Below are positions 18,223-23,415 of a stretch of 23,415 bases of DNA, in pieces; positions within the stretch are counted from its first letter, which is position 1; each line of letters starts with the position of its first letter. A program made the translations under genes and the position numbers. Source of the DNA: Ganoderma boninense (taxonomy: Eukaryota; Basidiomycota; Agaricomycetes; Polyporales; Polyporaceae). The notes under the pieces are model-generated. The model searched no databases. It was not told the DNA's origin and saw only the letters and a list, made by a program, of their open reading frames with translations. The stretch lies in assembly GCA_002900995.3 (NCBI GenBank), contig PJEW03000042.1, positions 1 through 23,415 of the forward strand, written 5' to 3'.

Positions 18223-20506
18223 GAAATAAACGCGGAGCGCATTTCAGAGTTCACCGAGGAAGAAAAAGCAAAAGTCTGGAAGGATGCTGCGAAAGCGGTT
18301 CGAACATATCATGACGAATTGGTCGAGCAATGGCAAAAAGCTATGGACACGCTCTTGGTTTACGTGAGCATTTCCCCGTATATCACAATTCTCTCCATAA
18401 CTGACGCGACCAATGAATCTCTTGTGGTTTCCAAGGCTGGTTTATTTTCTGCAGTGTTGACCGCCTTCAATGTCCAGTCATATCCGCTTCTTCAACCTGC
18501 ACCCACCGACCCCGCCCTAGCGGTCTTACAGCAGATATCCGCCCAGCTCAATAGCTTCACCATCAATCCATCCTTCATCAATTCCACACAGCCTGCCGGC
18601 TCACTGGCCCAACTTCAAGCCCCGTTTCGTGCCCCATTATCAGCCATATGGATTAACGCTCTATGGTTCTCAAGCCTGGTATTCAGCCTCGCGTCCGCTT
18701 CAATTGCACTCATCGTAAAACAATGGCTCCACGAAGTATCTAGCGGGCTGTCCGGAACATCTCGCGAGACCGCGCGCCTCCGGCAGCACCGGCTCAACAG
18801 CCTGGTCAAATGGAAAGTCGGCACGATCGTCCTCGTTCCTTCAGTCGTCCTGCAGATCGCGCTCATACTCTTCCTCTCCGGGCTCCTCGTCCTCCTCTGG
18901 ACCATACACGAAACCGTCGCCATCGTAGCCTCCGTCCTCGTCGGCGCGCTCTTCCTCTTCTTCGCCGTCGTGACCGCTCTCCCCATGTTCCAGTGGGACT
19001 GCTGCTATAGGTCTCCCCAGGCGCGCGGCGCGTTCTTCCTCGTGCGCACCGTCTGGAACGGCACGATCCTGTTCATGCTGAGGACCGTGGCCTCGCTCTG
19101 CTTGGCGATCACGCAGGGCCGGATGTATGAGCGGTCGCTCCTCCTGCGCCGGCTCGCCAACGCGCTCTTCGCGTTCTGCATCCGCGCGACCGATATCCTC
19201 CCCCGAATGCCGACGTGGCATGGGGCGGAGCAGACGGAGGTCGCGCGCGACACGGGGCTCCTCGACCGCCACATCGCGATGACGGCGTACACGATCACCT
19301 TCGCAACCCGGCACCTCGAAACCCTGCCCGTCGTCCTGTCGACCTCCCCTGCGAGCAGGTTGCGTGGTGCTTCCACGACGTATACCAGGCCTGGTGTCGG
19401 CTGTGGGGGCTCATGGACATCGAGGCGCCCTCGGGGCGGCTCAAAGAGACTCTGTTCTCCCGGTCCCTGTTCTACGCTCTCCGGAAGATGCTGTCCGTGG
19501 ACTATGAGACGAGGGAGCGCATTGGGGACGACTGGTTGCACGTCCCGGGACGCTTCCTCTGGGGCGCCGAGGACATCCTTCCTCGCTCGGACGAGTGCTT
19601 GTCGACGCTTGTGCAACTCTCTATTGGGGACTCGGCTCTCGCCAGGCGATCGTGGACACTCCTGGATCGCTGTTTCTTGGACGAAACCAGCCCCGCAATC
19701 GACTTCTCGATCACCTCAGGCACCCTCCAAAATAGTATGTCGTTCGTGTTGCGCAGTCATCCTCCATCTGACTAGCCATTCCAGTGTTTGCTATGTGCAG
19801 ATGGCACGCCGACCGGTGGAATGTGCACCATCCGGAATCGCCTCCGCTTCAGCTCAGCGCTTCGCGACTGCTCCTGGTCGGCGTACGCCAAATCTTAATC
19901 GACAATTCTGGTCTGCCCTTGGAGCATGAGGCTATAATCCTCGACGAAACACATAACTATCTTTCCTTCCTCAGGCACAAAATTTCCACGATTGACTGGG
20001 AACGTTGGCGGCCGAAAAATCCTTGGGACCTGGCGTGGTGGATGCGCGATGACCTTCTCGGCCCCGTTCTTGTCCTATGTCGAGATGTCCCGAGTGCTTG
20101 CGTGGCCGTCCCTAACGATTTGCTCACCGCGATCCGGCGGAGTTTGGCACTTCTTGATCCCCTCTGTACGGAAGCTCTGGAATCCGACTTTGAGTCTGAA
20201 GCCGACACCGTTGACCACAATATCATGTTGGAAGCCTTGAGGTCCGAGATACGTCAGTATAGACACCGAAAAGCACAAGCGGTGAGTCCATCGGATGCTG
20301 CCTATGTTTCTCAGCCTCTTCAAGTTGCACTCACCCCACTCCTGTCAGGTTCCCTGCTTCTTTACACAACAGCCTCCCGTCCTGCTATTTTAGTGGCAGT
20401 CAGTCTCCCTCTCATCAGTCTCACTTCACAGATGGTCATGGCACCTGGGACGCGGGGACCAACATATGGTGGCATAGAGCCTAGAGCACCGGTCATCCTG
20501 TCCTAG
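18223..20506 (+). CDS. DUF6535-domain membrane protein with an apparent frameshift
   Basis: The N-terminal half fits the DUF6535 family, common in agaricomycetes and of unknown function: EQWQKAMDTLLVY, AGLFSAVLTAFNVQSY, INALWFSSLVFSLASAS, KQWLHEVSSG, two or three more membrane spans, and CCYRSPQARGAF. Exons: 18223-18363, 18436-19734 and 19785 to about 20281 or 20506. Intron 18364-18435 (72 bp) has no stop, but the family needs VYAGLFSAV joined, so it is spliced out. Near 19333-19372 the frame changes from RHLETLPVVLS to DLPCEQVAWCFHDVYQ with no usable intron, implying a one-base indel. The 3' end is uncertain: a GTGAGT at 20282 could splice to several acceptors. The start codon is not resolved. 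It may be a pseudogene, or a good gene with a sequence error. Confidence 0.72.
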
Positions 20507-21573
20507 CTGCGACAACTTCGCTGCCCCTGACGCACGTGAACTTCCGACCCCCCGCGCCCATCCCTCGACAAGCCTTTTGTTGTCGTCGATACCCTCATCG
20601 CCACATGGTCATCGATGTTGACATTTGATCCGCTTCCACATGCTCTGCGGCCGAAGAGCGGCCACACTCCGTCCAGCGCATGGGATCTCCCATGTTTTCT
20701 CGTTCTCAATGGTAGCACAGGACACACAAGTCACTATCCCTATGCGGATGTGGATTTAGTGTCAAGCAATTTACTCGACCCGCCATCCACGTTGCTCCGC
20801 AAGATGAAGAAATTCCCGCCGCTCTTCGAGCGGAATCGCAGTCAGACTTCCACTGGCGAACTTCCGAAAGACATGCGATGGCGAAACCACCGAAGATCAA
20901 CTTCCTAGCAACCAGCTTCACAGTACGATAGCCAGACCACCTGTCTGCCAGCTCACTCTGACGCTCGTTAATACCCGGCGCAAAGGTTTTCAAGTCTTGG
21001 GAGCTCGATGCTAGTCTTGCGACAACACACTGGCGACGAGACCTCATATACGTACCTAGCACATAGGAGAGAGCAAGGGGCCGTTGGGCGGGTGGAAGCA
21101 GTGGGCGCCTCACCTCCATCGGGAATGCTCCCGGGTCCTTCCGAACGGCCTGGGTGGCACTGCGTCCGAGAGTGGTGTCAGCATTTGTCTGGAACTCCGA
21201 GTCGAACTGGAATGGAAGCCAAGTAGCCCTCAGGTTCGGGCTTAGGCTCGCGGTCGGCATTTAGTCGATTGCTCCTGTGTCCAGTGCGCCCTTGCTAATG
21301 GTAAGTCTGAATTCTGCACTGGTGACATCCCGGCACACTGACAAAAACTGAGTGGATTCGGGACCGCAATTGTCGCCAGGCCCCCATGCCTTCCCCGCAT
21401 TCTCGTATTTGAGACATGCGGCTGTATTCGACGGGAAAAAGGTGCAGTGTCCTCCCGTGCATGATTCTCCCGTATCTTGCTCAACTGACCCTTAAGAGCA
21501 GCCTCCCCTCCTGTATCGCTCGTCGCACTGTGCCTCCTTTCGTCCCCCTCCTCTTCAACACCCAGAACACCAG
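20507..21573. other. Intergenic stretch without a recognisable gene
   Basis: A 97-codon plus-strand frame (20615-20908) and a 184-codon minus-strand frame (20706-21260) occur here. Neither shows a known motif, hydrophobic pattern or splice-supported extension. The last 100 bp before 21574 are C/T-rich and probably form the SurE-like gene's leader. Confidence 0.35.
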
Positions 21574-22836
21574 ATGCATCATTGGCTTTGTCTCATCGGA
21601 GCTATAGCGACCGCCTTCATCTCCCATGGCGCCGTTGCGTGCAACATCTTGCTCAGCAACGACGATGGATGGGCTGGAGCCCTCATCCGCGCTCAGCGTG
21701 ATTCGCTGGTTGCCGCGGGCTTCAACGTTTGTCGTCCTCGGCTCTCTTTTACACCAAATTATGTACTCATGTCACATCAACATCAACCGTAATAGGTAAT
21801 TTTGTCTGCACCGGCTCAAGATGTGTCTGCACGTGGAGCTTCCAGTGCGCCCCCGCAGCCGTTGACCAAGCCATGTCAATTCAATTCCTGTCCCACCGGA
21901 TCTCCTGCTGAGGGCTTCAATGTCAGCGATCGTGAGTCTCAAACGATCTGTTCTCGTATTCCTTGGAGCTAATGACGTGGGTATTGCAACCGATAGCGAG
22001 GTTGAACTACGTCAATTCTTTCGCGTAAGATATCCTTGTGAGTATAGAAGGGCGCGAGGCTGATGTATCTGTTAAAGAATTGATGCTGTCCGCTACGGAA
22101 TACAAACGCTCTCTCCCAAATTCTTCTGTGCTCCTCCAGAATTTGTGATCAGCGGTCCCAACACGGGAGGTATGGACAAAACAAAAGGGCTCTCTCGAAG
22201 TTGGCCCATACATATCCCATCTTTCACAGACTTTTTGGGCATTGGCACCCCTGGCGCCTCGGCCATGTATGTATTCATGCTTTCCTTTCGCCAGAACCGT
22301 TGAACACCGTCGCTTACCATCTCAAAAGCGCCGTAGCCTGCGAAGCGGTCAAAGAAGGCATCCCCGCTGTTACATTCGCCGGCGCGACCGCCGCCAAGGT
22401 CTCTTACACCACCCTCGACACCTCGCCGCACTCTCGCAACACCCTCTCCTCGCTCCTCTACGCGGATCTCTCCACCAATCTAACACGCGCCCTCGTGGAC
22501 CCTATCCCGCGCCCGATCCTCCCCGCTGGTGTCTTCTTACGGGTCAACTACGCAGAGACGACGTTCTCCGAGGCCGGTCGGCCGACGGGAGACTGCACTG
22601 CGGCGAGCGACTTCAAGTGGGTGCTCACGCGCCAGCAACCCGGGAACGCAGTCTCCACCGTCGAGACTTGTGGAAGCAAGCGCCTGCCCGTCGACCGGAC
22701 GGTAGTGAACGAGGGGTGCTACGCGGTCGTCACCGTGCTCAATGCGACGACGAGACTGGATGTGAGCGCGGCCGTGCAGAAGGAGGTCTTAGACAGGCTT
22801 GCCCCGAGTGGGTTGCTGTCGTGCTTCCAAGTATGA
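21574..22836 (+). CDS. SurE-like acid phosphatase, secreted
   Basis: Expected to hydrolyse phosphate monoesters such as nucleotides, in the metal-dependent SurE fold. Six exons: 21574-21726, 21796-21931, 21997-22024, 22078-22169, 22230-22266 and 22329-22836, total 954 nt, 317 aa. Residues 1 to about 22 form a signal peptide (hydrophobic core LCLIGAIATAFI). CNILLSNDDGW follows, with the metal-binding Asp30-Asp31. Then come IRAQRDSLVAAGFN, ILSAPAQDVSARGASS, FNSCPTGSPAEGF, RLNYVNSF, AVRYGIQTLSPKFF, ISGPNTG and ACEAVKEGIPAVTFAG, all typical of fungal SurE-like proteins. The C-terminal Cys residues suit an extracellular enzyme. The fifth exon (GDFLGIGTPGASA) is the least typical segment, so that splice is less certain. 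No frameshift. Confidence 0.88.
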
Positions 22837-23415
22837 GCATCGCGATGTCGTCGCTGAAGTACGGCCTCCGGATCGCGGTCGCCGTCCGAGTCGGGTGGAA
22901 GGGAGTGGGAGGGAGTGACTGAATATCCCAAATATATGCGCACTCTTGTGTATCCGTAATCTTTGACCGTACAGTACCGCGCTTGCAAGCACCGCCCCAG
23001 TCAGGATCTCGGCCAGCACAGAACGCGTCGCTTTCAGGGTCATGCTGGCAGTGTATCATAAAGGCAACCTCACGCTTGCATTTATGGTATCGTCAACAAT
23101 GTGTACGCAATATTGCGGTATCATTATGGCAGAGGGTACACAAGCAGAAAGACAGGTTCACGGTCCGACGCCACGGGTCTACGAATCGTGGGGTGATATT
23201 TGAAGGGCGGGCTGGCACGTGGAACGACTTGGTATGAGATAACTCGCTCTAAAGTTTGGATGTCGGAAAGGTTTTAGTTGAGGGGTAACGCGTGGGGTTA
23301 CGACCATCTACGCTGGACTTCCGACTTCACCCGACCATCTCGTGCGTTACTACATGTGTACTTCATAATCGGCTCTATCAAAACAAAGAAAAATCATAAG
23401 GGATACAATCAAGGT
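22837..23415. other. 3' flank of the SurE-like gene; nothing recognised
   Basis: No ORF with a family motif on either strand. The A/T-rich stretch near 22925-22945 may belong to the SurE-like 3' UTR. Confidence 0.35.

Noticed and set aside
18841..19616. Minus-strand ORFs of 157 and 203 codons
   Set aside because: They lie opposite DUF6535 coding sequence; their acidic, Arg-rich composition is a reading-frame shadow.
19373..19929. Continuous 536-codon frame from 18319 as one protein
   Set aside because: After about 19370 this frame becomes low-complexity Arg/Ser/Pro sequence, while another frame carries the coherent protein, so the long ORF is not the true product.
20706..21260. 184-codon minus-strand ORF
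   Set aside because: No domain, no hydrophobic pattern and no splice-supported neighbours; chance is sufficient in GC-rich DNA.
1..23415. Mobile elements, CRISPR arrays, tRNA or rRNA genes
   Set aside because: I looked for transposase or reverse-transcriptase motifs, regularly spaced repeats and tRNA-like cloverleaf boxes and saw none that could be supported by eye.

Overview
The window looks like nuclear DNA of a basidiomycete fungus, probably an agaricomycete. The genes are broken by many short introns of about 50-100 bp with fungal GT...AG borders. The gene families present are the ones expanded in mushrooms and wood-rot fungi: divergent CK1-like kinases, a multi-exon cytochrome P450, a DUF6535 membrane protein and a secreted SurE-like phosphatase. 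I saw no tRNA or rRNA, no CRISPR array and no intact transposase or reverse transcriptase.

Layout. 1-2048: no confident gene; a small one-helix ORF on the minus strand (1425-1586), a palindromic CRE-like site and a perfect 19-bp tandem repeat. 2049-3266 (-): CK1-like kinase A. A 224-bp divergent spacer separates it from 3491-5379 (+), fusion protein 1 (an unrecognised N-terminal module joined to a haloacid-dehalogenase-like domain). 5646-6286 (+): broken remnant of the N-terminal module only. 6287-8660: no supported gene. 8661-11188 (+): 14-exon cytochrome P450 that is exactly one base short of an open frame. 11408-12630 (-): CK1-like kinase B. A second 224-bp spacer separates it from 12855-14783 (+), fusion 2. 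15653-17560 (+): fusion 3, a tandem copy of fusion 2 that also carries its 3' flank. About 18223-20506 (+): DUF6535 protein with one apparent frameshift. 21574-22836 (+): six-exon SurE-like acid phosphatase. 22837-23415: nothing recognised.

The main feature is a repeated cassette: a CK1-like kinase and a two-domain fusion protein, transcribed divergently from a short shared promoter. It is present twice (2049-5379 and 11408-14783), with a third fusion gene and one pseudogene copy. The four kinase exons and four fusion exons keep the same splice phases between cassettes. The kinases retain the ATP lysine, catalytic Asp and DFG motif but have lost the His and Arg of HRD. The HAD domains retain the motif I Asp but appear to lack the motif III Lys and motif IV acid. 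A co-regulated kinase/pseudophosphatase pair is therefore a reasonable inference, but no function has been shown. All splice models here were built by eye from paralogue comparison and reading frame.
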